A stretch of DNA of 64,000 bases from Variovorax sp. J22P240 (GCF_030316855.1 NZ_JASZYR010000001.1:1-64000), one strand, 5' to 3'. Positions 1 to 7,308 are shown, counted from the stretch's first letter. Numbers and translations: made by a program. The notes: a model not told the origin generated them from the letters alone.

Positions 1-538
1 CAGACCCTCAGCGATACTGCACCCACTCGGCTGTCCGCAGTGGCACGCTGAGCACCGTGCATCTCAGCCCTGTCCGGGCTGAAGACTTACACCATGCGCT
101 GGGACGTGACCCACCGTACGCGCAACGCGCACTGGTGAGGGCGCACTTCGCGTTGGTTGAAGGCTCACGCCAACTGAACTGACGCTGTTGAAGGAAGAGC
201 GTCACTCGGTCGACAACAGAGGTCATCCGAAGACCTCCGAGCAGTACCTACCTTTTCCGCAGAGCTTGCTGTTCTCAATCCGTTGCTACGTCAAGAACCA
301 TGGCGCTGACTTCCATGCGGATACTGGAGGCGAGGGCTGGGCTGCGATGCGAAAGGCTACGGAGATTCGCAGCAGAGTGACCCACCCCAAGTCCGCTCAG
401 TCTCTCGAGCTTTCAGACTACGACCGCCAGGTTTTCGTAGATGCGGCAGCATGGTGGAAACTGACGATGCTGAATATGTTTGTGGCTTGCAACGAGGCCG
501 ATGACTTCTGGCGCAACCAATTGGGCCGCTCCTCGTGA
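1..538 (+). pseudogene. Remnant of a HEPN-like conserved hypothetical protein
   Basis: Two open stretches look like halves of one protein. The first, from base 3 to a stop at about 182, ends in a segment reading ALVRAHFALVEGSRQLN. The second, from about 161 to 538 in another frame, continues with a hydrophobic segment (QSLLFSIRCY) and RSRVTHPKS. The second has no good ATG; only a TTG at 188 follows the upstream stop. An R-x3-THP motif followed by a Trp-rich helix is reminiscent of HEPN-type all-helical proteins. The frame change and the missing linker suggest an internal deletion. The gene begins before the window, so its N-terminus is unseen. The family assignment comes from memory of related proteins and is tentative. 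Confidence 0.4.
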
Positions 539-780
539 GACCTGGCGTAAGTCAGAATCCGGCCAAAAGCGGAAGTACGTCACGCCCTGCCAGTTTCTGT
601 AGACGGTGGTGCCGGCTTGCTACCGCGCCGGCGAGGGTTGCCTGAATTTCCTCGCTATGCTTTACGAGACCGCGCTTGCGAGATAACTCGAATGTCCCGG
701 ATGTTACAGTCAGTGTATCTAGCCCGTTTGCCTCGCGTAAACAATCCCGTAGCCAGTTTCAATAAAGAGGAAGAGTCAAA
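539..780. other. Intergenic stretch, no gene seen
   Basis: No coding potential was recognised here. The last 20 bases before the next gene are purine-rich (AAAGAGGAAGAG) and serve as its ribosome binding site. Confidence 0.4.
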
Positions 781-1302
781 TTGACCGCTCAAATTCGTAA
801 GGCATTCACGGTTTTGAAGTCAGTTCCCGAAGTTCGCAGAATTGCAAAGGGACTGACAGGTTTGGCTGTGGCAATTCTCGTAGTGTTTGCTGTGCTTCTA
901 ATCGCGGTTTGGCGCAATCCCCCGTCAAAGGATTCTGGCGCTACAAAATCATCCCCGCCAAAAGAAATTGTGGCCGTCGAATCGCATCCAGAAGATACGA
1001 CAGCACTTAACATTCTCAAATTACCAGAATTGTGGGGCCCAACGTGCGAAAAAATTAAAGACGCGAAAGTTGTCGAACGAATTCGTGGAACCGCCTCAGC
1101 GAACAATCATCCAGCGTACGTCGTCGGCTACCAATTCGTCTGTGTCGACAGCGTAGCAGGCAACAAAATGTGGCTCCAATATGTGGGTTGGATGGAGAAT
1201 ACCGATACGCAGCGACTCCAGTGCATTCACCACAACCAAGAAAGAAATCGGGTTGTTGGGGAAGGCTGGCACTCCTGCGGCGGCAATTTCAAGAGTAATT
1301 GA
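781..1302 (+). CDS. Hypothetical single-pass membrane protein
   Basis: A 173-residue protein starting at a TTG codon with a purine-rich Shine-Dalgarno (GAGGAAGAG) just upstream, which decides the start. Residues of about 25-45 form one hydrophobic helix (LAVAILVVFAVLLIAV). A Pro/Ser/Lys linker follows, then a C-terminal domain with four cysteines (CEKIKD, FVCVDS, QCIHH, HSCGG) that probably faces the periplasm and could form disulfides. Base composition is clearly lower in GC than the rest of the window, which supports recent acquisition. I recognise no family. The neighbours are a broken gene upstream and phage remnants downstream. Confidence 0.6.
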   Translation: MTAQIRKAFTVLKSVPEVRRIAKGLTGLAVAILVVFAVLLIAVWRNPPSKDSGATKSSPPKEIVAVESHPEDTTALNILKLPELWGPTCEKIKDAKVVERIRGTASANNHPAYVVGYQFVCVDSVAGNKMWLQYVGWMENTDTQRLQCIHHNQERNRVVGEGWHSCGGNFKSN

Positions 1303-1636
1303 TATCTCACCGCAGTGGTGCCGAGAGGGTGGTCAAAAAGCCTTTCAATCGTGAGCGTCCGGCCACTTTCAATCGGCAGTGCACCAAGTCTTGCATCGGT
1401 CTCAATCCTGGACGACTGAGCACCATCGAGTACAGTTACTCCGCGTCGGGCGCCGGACCACTATTCCCAAACGCTTTCCGGTGGCAGCCACTTGCAGACA
1501 CCGGTCACTTACAGTCGACCTTACTACGTGAGTTAACGGCGAGTTGTGGGTTACGAGTTACCCGGTGATGCCGTTGGCGTTGCCAGGCAGAACAATCGTA
1601 GGCATGGCATCCAGGTTTAAGAAGGCCGAGAAGGGG
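1303..1636. other. Intergenic stretch of ~330 bp without a convincing gene
   Basis: An 89-codon open frame crosses this stretch (1299-1568), but its translation has no recognisable domain and no good ribosome binding site, and composition is mixed. I see no terminator, tRNA or repeat. It lies between the lower-GC membrane protein gene and the AlpA-like gene, within the accessory region. Confidence 0.3.
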
Positions 1637-2092
1637 TTAGTCCCTCGGATTGCAGACCTGACCGAACCTGCGTGTTATCGACGCCCGCCCGTCCCGACGG
1701 ACCACTGATTCATTCACATGTCGTCGAATGACGACTTCGGAGCAGGGCGTACAGCCGCTGTGGGCTGCGGATTCAACCGGTCCTACGTCGGACTCCAAAC
1801 CGGCCAGATCCGCATGAGCAGATTGCTCGGACAGAGCGAACGTCGTGTCATTGACCACATGGAAGGCGCGCCGGCGCGCCGCAACCCTTGCGGTGTTCTT
1901 TGGTGGCAGCAGGTCTGACACTGGGCGGGCTTCCGCCCATGCCTCGACCTCACGCACTAGCCATGCCACGCGTCGACCTGACAGGATGCGCGGCTTCGGA
2001 AACTCGTTCTCGCGCACCAGCTTCTCGACTGTCGATTCGGAGAGGGCAACAGCTTCGGCCACGGCGGCCTTGTCAAGGTAGAAGGCTGCCAT
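1637..2092 (-). CDS. AlpA-family phage/island transcriptional regulator
   Basis: Residues 1-66 form an AlpA/MerR-like winged helix of the type that regulates excisionase or integrase genes in cryptic prophages. Recognisable segments are a VALSESTVEKLVRE recognition helix, FPKPRILSGRRVAW, and a W-containing closing helix (VREVEAWAEARP). A Shine-Dalgarno (GGAAGGGAGAG) precedes the ATG at 2092; a GTG three bases upstream is also possible. Typical AlpA proteins are 60-90 residues, but this frame runs about 80 residues longer with no recognisable domain. The 3' part may be read-through into unrelated DNA after a rearrangement. The gene is divergent from the truncated holin-like gene. Confidence 0.55.
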   Translation of the reverse strand: MAAFYLDKAAVAEAVALSESTVEKLVRENEFPKPRILSGRRVAWLVREVEAWAEARPVSDLLPPKNTARVAARRRAFHVVNDTTFALSEQSAHADLAGLESDVGPVESAAHSGCTPCSEVVIRRHVNESVVRRDGRASITRRFGQVCNPRD

Positions 2093-2100
2093 CACGCTCT

Positions 2101-2553
2101 CCCTTCCACATCGGTGACAAGGTGCTCGGCAAGCCTGATGCGACCGCAGAGGACGTCGAAGCCGCCCTGTCGTCCGGAGTGCTGACCGGCGAGCAGATCG
2201 TCGCGCTCAAGGCCGCCGAGCAGTCCTTCGCGCTGGAGATGGAGCGGGTCTACGTCGGCGACACCCAGAACGCCCGGCAGCAGACCGTTGAGCTCGCCCG
2301 GGCCGAGTCCCCGCTCGCGTGGGGTTCGGCCATCGTCTCCACGCTCATCGTCGCGGGCTACTTCTTCTGCATCTACCGGCTGTTCATCGTTCAGATCGAC
2401 ATGCCGCCCAACGTGTTCCAACTGCTCAACGTTATGTTCGGCGCGCTGTCTCTCGCCTTCGGTCAGGTGTGCAACTACTGGCTCGGATCGTCGGCTGGGT
2501 CCAAGCGCGCCAGCGACAGCATCCGCAAGATCGCCGAGCAAACGTCGCGTTAG
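2101..2553 (+). pseudogene. 5'-truncated phage holin-like gene (GTA 3TM holin type)
   Basis: From about base 2101 the frame encodes an acidic helical segment, a helix rich in E/R/D, and two transmembrane helices (SAIVSTLIVAGYFFCIYRLF and the LLNVMFGALSLAFGQVCNYW region). It ends in GSSAGSKRASDSIRKIA. That Tyr/Trp-LGSSAGS ending is characteristic of three-helix holins of prophages and gene transfer agents. No proper start is visible: the frame continues 5' into the AlpA-like gene on the opposite strand, so the native N-terminus appears lost at a junction near 2095-2101. The protein, if made, would be non-native. It is best read as a prophage lysis-module scar. Confidence 0.55.
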
Positions 2554-2559
2554 GGGCGC

Positions 2560-2584
2560 AAAAAAAGCCGCCCGAAGGCGGCTT
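2560..2584 (-). terminator. Intrinsic terminator of pilin gene 1
   Basis: On the minus strand a GCCGCC/GGCGGC stem with a TTCG loop is followed by seven T residues. It sits just after the stop of the pilin gene at 2602. The pilin at the far right of the array has the same stem. Confidence 0.85.
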
Positions 2585-2601
2585 ATGCAGAGCGATATTG
2601 C

Positions 2602-3111
2602 TTAGCGGCAGTTGGCGGGAGCGTAGCGAGCTTCCAGCGTACCGGCGACTGCAGGAGCCGCAGCACCGGCTGCGCCGCATGCCCACGAGATCGAACCTTC
2701 CGGGGTCGCGTACCCAGCGGTAACAGAGGTCGGGAGGGCGACAGGCGTGCCGACCGGGCCTGTGAAGGGGCGAAGAATCAGGGTCGCGGCGCCACCGGTC
2801 TGGACGGCGGCGGTGTAAGTGATTGTGACCTGGCCAGTGGTGTTGCTGATGCCAACAGAAGTCACTGCGGCGGTCGCGGACGGCGCAACGAAACCAGCGT
2901 TGTACGGCCGGCTATTTGCCGCATTTTCCGCGACGAGGGCCTTTGCCGCAGAAGCGAGCGACAGGCCTTCGGTGACCTTGGCGCGCTTCACGTAGTCTTG
3001 GTATGCCGGCAGAGCGACGGCGGCCAGAATGCCGATGATCGCGACCACGATCATCAATTCGATAAGGGTGAAGCCGACTTGTGCGCGGCGAGCGATGAAA
3101 CGACGGTTCAT
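2602..3111 (-). CDS. pilA: Type IV pilin, copy 1 (outer left)
   Basis: A 169-residue type IVa major pilin precursor. The 13-residue basic leader ([13 protein letters not shown]) is cut by prepilin peptidase before Phe+1 of [20 protein letters not shown], which carries the conserved Glu+5. A globular Ala/Gly/Thr-rich domain follows, with a C-terminal disulfide loop between the Cys of SWACG and that of APANCR. Mature length is about 156 residues. It differs from copy 4 at only four positions over the precursor and two in the mature protein. It has its own sigma-54 promoter at 3170-3184 and terminator at 2560-2584, so it is monocistronic. The product forms surface pili for adhesion, twitching or DNA uptake. 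Confidence 0.9.
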   Translation of the reverse strand: MNRRFIARRAQVGFTLIELMIVVAIIGILAAVALPAYQDYVKRAKVTEGLSLASAAKALVAENAANSRPYNAGFVAPSATAAVTSVGISNTTGQVTITYTAAVQTGGAATLILRPFTGPVGTPVALPTSVTAGYATPEGSISWACGAAGAAAPAVAGTLEARYAPANCR

Positions 3112-3169
3112 GTTGGAAACTCCAGTTTGTGTTCGAGACGGGGCCCCTCCCCGTGCCGGTTCATTTACC

Positions 3170-3184
3170 GCAGCATGTGTGCCA
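3170..3184 (-). promoter_or_regulatory. Sigma-54 promoter of pilin copy 1
   Basis: The minus strand reads TGGCACACATGCTGC, the GG-N10-GC layout of a -24/-12 sigma-54 promoter, about 60 bases upstream of the start codon. Confidence 0.8.
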
Positions 3185-3278
3185 ACCCGATCGTCGAAGT
3201 CCCATCCGTGAAAGGCGTGTAGTTCTTCACGGATGCGTCGCGTCGGACCGACAAAAAACGGCCACTCAAAACCCGAAG

Positions 3279-3295
3279 GTGACGAGTTTTGTCAC
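3279..3295. promoter_or_regulatory. Dyad upstream of pilin 1, candidate PilR enhancer
   Basis: GTGAC-N7-GTCAC lies about 95 bases upstream of the sigma-54 promoter. Versions of the same dyad lie upstream of the other three pilin genes, which supports a shared enhancer-binding protein. PilR is inferred from knowledge of pilA regulation; no pilR gene is in the window. Confidence 0.5.
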
Positions 3296-3525
3296 ACTTT
3301 TGTTCCTATTCGTCACTTGCGCTCTGGAGGCGAATTTTGCAGAGGGAGACGAGCAAGGGCAGAGGGTCATCGCCTGATGGCAGGGCGGCGCGCCGAACGG
3401 GCGTCCACCGATGAAAGTCTCTTGTGGCCAGTGTTGGCGACGATTCGGGACCACCAGGTGCACAGCGCCGGCATGCGGAACTCGTGAGATCGATCACTCC
3501 GGAGCAACCGACGAAATGGAGACGC

Positions 3526-3548
3526 AAAAAAGCCACCCGAAGGTGGCT
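3526..3548 (-). terminator. Intrinsic terminator of pilin copy 2
   Basis: On the minus strand an AGCCACC/GGTGGCT stem with a TTCG loop is followed by six T residues, just after the stop of the pilin gene at 3570. Confidence 0.85.
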
Positions 3549-3569
3549 GTGCAGAGCGAGCGATATTGC

Positions 3570-4073
3570 TTAGCGGCAGTTGGCGGGAGCGTAGCGTGCT
3601 TCCAGCGTGCCAGCAGTCGCAGGTGCTGCGGCGCCAAGGGCGCCGCATGCCCAGGAAATCGAACCAGCCGGAGGCGTGTAGCCTGCAGCGGTAGAGTCCG
3701 GGAGAGCGGCCGGCGTGCCGACTGGGCCGGTGTACGGGCGCAGAATCAGCGTAGCAGTGCCACCGGTCTGAACGGCAGCGGTGTAGGTGATCGTGACCAC
3801 GCCGGTCGTGTTCTCGATTCCAACGGAAGTCACAGCGGCGGTCGCGGACGGAGCAACGAAACCAGCGTCATACGGGCGTCCATTCGCAGCGTTTTCGGCG
3901 ATCAGGGTCTTTGCCGAAGAAGCGAGCGACAGGCCTTCGGTGACCTTGGCGCGCTTCACGTAGTCTTGGTATGCCGGCAGAGCGACGGCGGCCAGAATAC
4001 CGATGATCGCGACCACGATCATCAATTCGATGAGGGTAAAGCCCTTCTGAGCGGTGCGGGAGATGCGGTTCAT
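3570..4073 (-). CDS. pilA: Type IV pilin, copy 2 (inner left, most divergent)
   Basis: A 167-residue type IVa pilin precursor with an 11-residue leader ([11 protein letters not shown]) before FTLIELM, the conserved Glu+5 and the same C-terminal Cys pair. The start was placed at 4073 because the leader and the sigma-54 promoter at 4131-4145 fit it; a longer frame upstream is untranslated leader. It differs from copies 1, 3 and 4 at roughly 17 mature positions, mostly in the globular half (for example NTTGVVT, RPYTG, and the [13 protein letters not shown] region in place of [13 protein letters not shown]). It is therefore the one clearly different subunit. It is monocistronic, with its own terminator. 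Confidence 0.9.
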   Translation of the reverse strand: MNRISRTAQKGFTLIELMIVVAIIGILAAVALPAYQDYVKRAKVTEGLSLASSAKTLIAENAANGRPYDAGFVAPSATAAVTSVGIENTTGVVTITYTAAVQTGGTATLILRPYTGPVGTPAALPDSTAAGYTPPAGSISWACGALGAAAPATAGTLEARYAPANCR

Positions 4074-4130
4074 TGTGAAAACTCCAGGTTTGGTTAAGCC
4101 GGGGTTCCTCCCCCGGGCGGAGTACCAAAC

Positions 4131-4145
4131 GCAGCATGCATGCCA
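4131..4145 (-). promoter_or_regulatory. Sigma-54 promoter of pilin copy 2
   Basis: The minus strand reads TGGCATGCATGCTGC (GG-N10-GC), identical to the promoter of copy 3 and at a nearly equal distance from the start codon. Confidence 0.8.
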
Positions 4146-4205
4146 ACGCTCACAATCTGTTTCACTTCTAAAAAAGTATGCAAGATTTCTCAATTCAGTA
4201 AGCAT

Positions 4206-4224
4206 TGTGACAAAATGCGTCACA
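4206..4224. promoter_or_regulatory. Dyad upstream of pilin 2, candidate PilR enhancer
   Basis: TGTGACAAAATGCGTCACA is a TGTGAC-N7-GTCACA inverted repeat about 60 bases upstream of the sigma-54 promoter. It is the best-formed of the four related dyads in the array. Confidence 0.5.
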
Positions 4225-4303
4225 AAGGACCGACGGTATTCGGCAGCGAATGACAATTTTTGCTGGTTCTGGACACCGATCTCCCGGCGCTATGCTTCGC
4301 GGC

Positions 4304-4879
4304 ATGAGCGAATCGAAAGTCCCTAACCTTAAGAAGCTACGCAGCGAACGACTTCTGACGCAGGTCCAGATCGCCGAGGCACTCGGCACGCACGCCCGTA
4401 CGATTGCGCGTTGGGAGACCGGAGACGGCGAGCCAGGCGCGTCCGAGCTTCTGAAGCTCGCCAGATTCTTCGACGTAGGCATCGACCAGTTGATCTCTGA
4501 TCTGCTGCCCGCTTCCGATGCCTTGTCGGTAAGAGTATCGAAGCTGGTCGGGCCCGAACTTGACTACTGGGTGGCGAGGAGCGAAGGGCTTTCGGCCCAG
4601 TTAACGGAAGACGGCCCGGTCTTCTATGTTGCTGGTCATGGGCAGAGTCCTATTCCTTCGTATTCGAGCGAGTGGCTGCATGGCGGCCCAATCATCGCGC
4701 GGGAGCAAATCCACTTGCTACCGATCGTCGCTGGCACAAGGTTCGACGGCAAAAAACTGGACAAGGACGGGTGGCTGGCGCGCTGCTCCGAGCATCCTTA
4801 CACCGAGTTTGGCGACACCCCCCTTATCGCCGCTATGCGCGCCCATGTCGCTCGGGACGGGCCGCAACTCTTCAGGTAA
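4304..4879 (+). CDS. XRE-type HTH protein fused to a NinX/DUF2591-like domain
   Basis: A 191-residue protein. Residues 1-65 form a Cro/C1-type helix-turn-helix (LKKLRSERLLTQVQIAEALGTHARTIARWETGDGEPGASELLKLARFF). Residues of about 80-190 resemble the phage NinX/DUF2591 domain: LDYWVARSEGL near its start, GGPIIARE in the middle, and FGDTPLIAAMRAHVA near the end. NinX-like proteins are usually free-standing phage proteins of unknown role, so the fusion is unusual. The start at 4304 was preferred over ATG 4292 because it sits nearest the HTH; neither has a strong Shine-Dalgarno. The gene lies at the centre of the pilin palindrome. A role in pilin control is conjecture. Confidence 0.65.
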   Translation: MSESKVPNLKKLRSERLLTQVQIAEALGTHARTIARWETGDGEPGASELLKLARFFDVGIDQLISDLLPASDALSVRVSKLVGPELDYWVARSEGLSAQLTEDGPVFYVAGHGQSPIPSYSSEWLHGGPIIAREQIHLLPIVAGTRFDGKKLDKDGWLARCSEHPYTEFGDTPLIAAMRAHVARDGPQLFR

Positions 4880-4902
4880 ACGTCGCCACGGGCACTGCTC
4901 TG

Positions 4903-5274
4903 TCAGCGTCGCTGTTCTGATTTCGCGGAGGGACCCGCCCGATCTAGATACTCGACGGTGTTCAGGCGAGAAAACCCCGACCCGACGTACCAATCGGCTT
5001 GGTCTCGGCATTGGCGAAGCGGCTCGCGGCAAGCATTCATGAACGCGGTTCGCGCCTCGTAGAGTCGCAGGACCGATTGTCTGGTGGCGCTGTGTTGCGC
5101 TGATCGCCCGGGCATGGCCGCGCAGTCATCAATGCTGTCCTTGCCCATTCGGAGGCACAGCGCAACAGCCTCGGCGGCGGCATCTTCCAAAGGGTGTGCA
5201 GCTATTGAAGCGGCGGCCAAGCACCCGGCAATCGCCGTCAGCAGTCTGTGACAATTTTTGTCAGTCCGTGCCAT
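4903..5274 (-). CDS. Small exported protein of unknown function
   Basis: A 123-residue protein with a Sec-type signal peptide (basic MARTDKNCHR, hydrophobic LLTAIAGCLAAASIA, cleavage around AAHP). The mature part is helical and Cys-containing (LCLRMG, DDCAAMPG, NACREPLRQCRDQ), suggesting disulfides in the periplasm. The start at 5274 was chosen because it gives a sensible signal peptide; longer upstream readings run through the pilin-3 control region. Its 5' end overlaps the dyad at 5247-5264, so it is close to the pilin-3 regulatory DNA. It is convergent with the XRE gene. No family recognised. Confidence 0.55.
   Translation of the reverse strand: MARTDKNCHRLLTAIAGCLAAASIAAHPLEDAAAEAVALCLRMGKDSIDDCAAMPGRSAQHSATRQSVLRLYEARTAFMNACREPLRQCRDQADWYVGSGFSRLNTVEYLDRAGPSAKSEQRR
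5247..5264. promoter_or_regulatory. Dyad upstream of pilin 3, candidate PilR enhancer
   Basis: TGTGACAATTTTTGTCAG, a TGAC-N7-GTCA type inverted repeat about 95 bases upstream of the sigma-54 promoter of copy 3. It matches the dyads of the other three pilin genes. It also lies within the 5' end of the small exported protein gene on the other strand. Confidence 0.5.
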
Positions 5275-5357
5275 GGAATGTTCAATTGGGGAGCGAATTT
5301 GGTCCCATTGTCGCGCCGGCTGTGATGAAACGCACACTTTTTGTAACAGTTCGGTGC

Positions 5358-5372
5358 TGGCATGCATGCTGC
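5358..5372 (+). promoter_or_regulatory. Sigma-54 promoter of pilin copy 3
   Basis: TGGCATGCATGCTGC, a GG-N10-GC element about 55 bases upstream of the start codon and identical to the copy 2 promoter. Confidence 0.8.
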
Positions 5373-5426
5373 GTTTCATACCGCGCCCCGGGGAGGACCC
5401 CGGCTTAACCATCCTGGAGTCTCCAC

Positions 5427-5930
5427 ATGAACCGTGCTATTCGTTCCGCTCAAAAGGGCTTTACCCTCATCGAATTGATGATCGTGGTCGCGATCATCGG
5501 TATTCTGGCCGCCGTCGCTCTGCCGGCTTATCAAGACTACGTGAAGCGCGCCAAGGTCACCGAAGGTCTGTCGCTCGCTTCGGCAGCAAAGGCCCTCGTC
5601 GCAGACAATGCCGCGAACAGCCGCCCGTATGACGCTGGTTTCGTTGCACCGTCCGCAACCGCCGCAGTGACTTCTGTTGGCATCAGCAACACCACTGGCC
5701 AGGTCACGATCACCTACACCGCCGCCGTTCAGACCGGTGGCGCCGCGACGCTGATCCTGCGCCCCTTCACCGGCCCAGTCGGCACGCCCGTCGCACTTCC
5801 GACCTCTGTCACCGCCGGATACGCTACGCCGGAAGGTTCGATCTCGTGGGCATGCGGCGCAGCCGGTGCTGCGGCTCCTGCAGTCGCCGGTACGCTGGAA
5901 GCTCGCTACGCTCCCGCCAACTGCCGCTAA
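5427..5930 (+). CDS. pilA: Type IV pilin, copy 3 (inner right, mosaic)
   Basis: A 167-residue precursor with an 11-residue leader ([11 protein letters not shown]), FTLIELM with Glu+5, and C-terminal cysteines in SWACG and APANCR. Its leader, promoter and terminator are of the inner type shared with copy 2. Its mature sequence is of the outer type: only two residues differ from copy 4, against about 17 from copy 2. That mosaic pattern is what gene conversion of the coding region would leave. It is monocistronic; a GGAG-like Shine-Dalgarno (CTGGAG) lies just upstream of the ATG. Confidence 0.9.
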   Translation: MNRAIRSAQKGFTLIELMIVVAIIGILAAVALPAYQDYVKRAKVTEGLSLASAAKALVADNAANSRPYDAGFVAPSATAAVTSVGISNTTGQVTITYTAAVQTGGAATLILRPFTGPVGTPVALPTSVTAGYATPEGSISWACGAAGAAAPAVAGTLEARYAPANCR

Positions 5931-5952
5931 GCAATATCGCTCGCTCTGCACA

Positions 5953-5976
5953 AGCCACCTTCGGGTGGCTTTTTTG
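5953..5976 (+). terminator. Intrinsic terminator of pilin copy 3
   Basis: An AGCCACC/GGTGGCT stem with a TTCG loop, followed by six T residues, about 20 bases after the stop codon. Confidence 0.85.
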
Positions 5977-6209
5977 CGTCTCCATTTCGTCGGTTGCTCC
6001 GGAGTGATCGATCTCACGAGTTCCGCATGCCGGCGCTGTGCACCTGGTGGTCCCGAATCGTCGCCAAAGCTGGGCATGAGAGGGTTCCATTGGTGGATGC
6101 GGTCCGGGCGGGGGAGGCCCCTCATCAGCCATGAAAGCTCTCTCCCTACTTCAGCTGCCTCTGGAAAAATTCGCTTCCAGATCGCATGTGACGAACAGGA
6201 ACAAAAGTA

Positions 6210-6225
6210 TGACAAAACTCGTCAC
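6210..6225. promoter_or_regulatory. Dyad upstream of pilin 4, candidate PilR enhancer
   Basis: TGACAAAACTCGTCAC is a TGAC-N7-GTCA type inverted repeat about 95 bases upstream of the sigma-54 promoter, the mirror counterpart of 3279-3295. Confidence 0.5.
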
Positions 6226-6318
6226 CTCCAAGCTCCGAGCGGTCTTTTTTGTCGACCCAACGCGATGCATCCGTGAAGCACTGCACGCCTTCAAGCAGAC
6301 GGGCCACCGACGATGGGT

Positions 6319-6333
6319 TGGCACGGATGCTGC
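6319..6333 (+). promoter_or_regulatory. Sigma-54 promoter of pilin copy 4
   Basis: TGGCACGGATGCTGC, the closest of the four to the TGGCACG-N4-TTGC sigma-54 consensus, about 60 bases upstream of the start codon. Confidence 0.85.
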
Positions 6334-6393
6334 GGTAAGTAAACCGGCACGGGGGAGGCGCCCGTCTCGATCACCAACCTGGAGATTTCCAAC

Positions 6394-6903
6394 ATGAACC
6401 ATCGTTCCATCGCTCGCCGCGCACAAGTCGGCTTCACCCTTATCGAATTGATGATCGTCGTCGCGATCATCGGTATTCTGGCTGCCGTCGCGCTGCCGGC
6501 ATACCAAGACTACGTGAAGCGTGCCAAGGTCACCGAAGGCCTGTCGCTCGCTTCTTCGGCAAAGGCTCTCGTCGCGGAAAATGCGGCGAACAGCCGGCCA
6601 TACGACGCCGGTTTCGTCGCGCCGTCCGCGACCGCCGCAGTGACTTCTGTTGGCATCAGCAACACCACTGGCCAGGTCACAATCACTTACACTGCCGCCG
6701 TCCAGACCGGTGGCGCCGCGACCCTGATTCTTCGCCCCTTCACAGGCCCGGTCGGCACGCCTGTCGCCCTCCCGACCTCTGTTACCGCTGGGTACGCGAC
6801 CCCGGAAGGTTCGATCTCGTGGGCATGCGGCGCAGCCGGTGCTGCGGCTCCTGCAGTCGCCGGTACGCTGGAAGCTCGCTACGCTCCCGCCAACTGCCGC
6901 TAA
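6394..6903 (+). CDS. pilA: Type IV pilin, copy 4 (outer right)
   Basis: A 169-residue type IVa pilin precursor with a 13-residue leader ([13 protein letters not shown]), FTLIELM with Glu+5, and the C-terminal disulfide loop. It is the mirror partner of copy 1, with four differences over the precursor: R3H, F5S, A55S and N75D, reading copy 1 to copy 4. Nucleotide differences between the two are mostly synonymous third-base changes, so purifying selection seems to hold the protein. A clear Shine-Dalgarno (CTGGAG) precedes the ATG. It has its own promoter, dyad and terminator. Confidence 0.9.
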   Translation: MNHRSIARRAQVGFTLIELMIVVAIIGILAAVALPAYQDYVKRAKVTEGLSLASSAKALVAENAANSRPYDAGFVAPSATAAVTSVGISNTTGQVTITYTAAVQTGGAATLILRPFTGPVGTPVALPTSVTAGYATPEGSISWACGAAGAAAPAVAGTLEARYAPANCR

Positions 6904-6923
6904 GCAATATCGCTCTGCTCAAG

Positions 6924-6946
6924 GCCGCCTTCGGGCGGCTTTTTTG
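6924..6946 (+). terminator. Intrinsic terminator of pilin copy 4
   Basis: A GCCGCC/GGCGGC stem with a TTCG loop, followed by a T run, about 20 bases after the stop. It marks the right end of the palindromic array. Confidence 0.85.
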
Positions 6947-7036
6947 CGTTTGCTCGGCGTTGTCTTTGAGCGCGGTAAGGCGCGGCGGGCGACCACGGAG
7001 CGCAGGCCGTTGGGCCGGCGCTGCCTCCTCGTGCTC

Positions 7037-7307
7037 TTACCGAGCGAGCAAGATCTCGCACTTCCATTCCTGCAAGACCCAGGCGAATTCGACCTTCTCA
7101 AGGCCGACGATGGTCAGTTCGTTCCCCGCGACGGCCTTGATCTTCGGGTCGTAGAGCGTCGGCCCCCCCGTGGATGCCGATGGCGGCCATCATGCATTCT
7201 TCCTTCTCGACCCTGAATGTCATCAGCTTGCCAGCGAACTCCCTCGGTTTCTGGTTCCAGGTGCGCCAGCGACCGGCATTGCGCATGAGCGAGACTTTGA
7301 CCTCCAT
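7037..7307 (-). pseudogene. Small hypothetical gene frameshifted in a seven-base homopolymer
   Basis: From ATG 7307, or more likely from ATGATG at about 7193 behind the Shine-Dalgarno GGAAGA, the frame runs to IGIHGG and then into a run of seven C (plus strand 7163-7169). With one base removed from that run the frame continues smoothly as PTLYDPKIKAVAGNEL, then LTIVGLEKVEFAWVLQEW, to a stop at 7037-7039. The alternative frame ends in unlikely sequence. Either the gene is a recent one-base frameshift or the run length is a sequencing error. Function unknown. A LexA box lies directly upstream. Confidence 0.5.
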
Positions 7308-7308
7308 A

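Larger units (their letters stand above)
2557..4150 (-). repeat. Left arm of a large imperfect inverted repeat carrying two pilin genes
   Basis: This ~1.6 kb segment matches, as its reverse complement, the segment at about 5340-6950. The match is not limited to coding sequence. The intergenic stretch at 3431-3560 mirrors 5930-6067 almost base for base. The promoter and leader at 4074-4150 mirror 5352-5426. The upstream region of pilin 1 (about 3250-3400) mirrors that of pilin 4 (about 6100-6240). Terminators are also paired: the outer pair uses a GCCGCC stem, the inner pair a GCCACC stem. The arms are separated by about 1.2 kb of unique DNA. Confidence 0.85.
5340..6950 (+). repeat. Right arm of a large imperfect inverted repeat carrying two pilin genes
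   Basis: Mirror image of 2557-4150: sigma-54 promoter, pilin, GCCACC terminator, spacer, second sigma-54 promoter, pilin, GCCGCC terminator. Similarity covers non-coding spacers as well as genes, so the block duplicated as a unit in inverted orientation rather than gene by gene. Confidence 0.85.

Noticed and set aside
1299..1568. An 89-codon plus-strand frame in the gap before the AlpA-like gene
   Set aside because: No ribosome binding site, no domain and irregular composition.
5376..6215. A 279-codon minus-strand frame over pilin copy 3
   Set aside because: It is the reverse of a clear pilin gene and its translation has no domain. The same mirrored frame appears over copy 2.
2557..6950. 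Reading the pilin palindrome as a composite transposon
   Set aside because: No transposase, no terminal inverted repeats of IS type and no target-site duplication were seen; the repeated arms consist of pilin units only.
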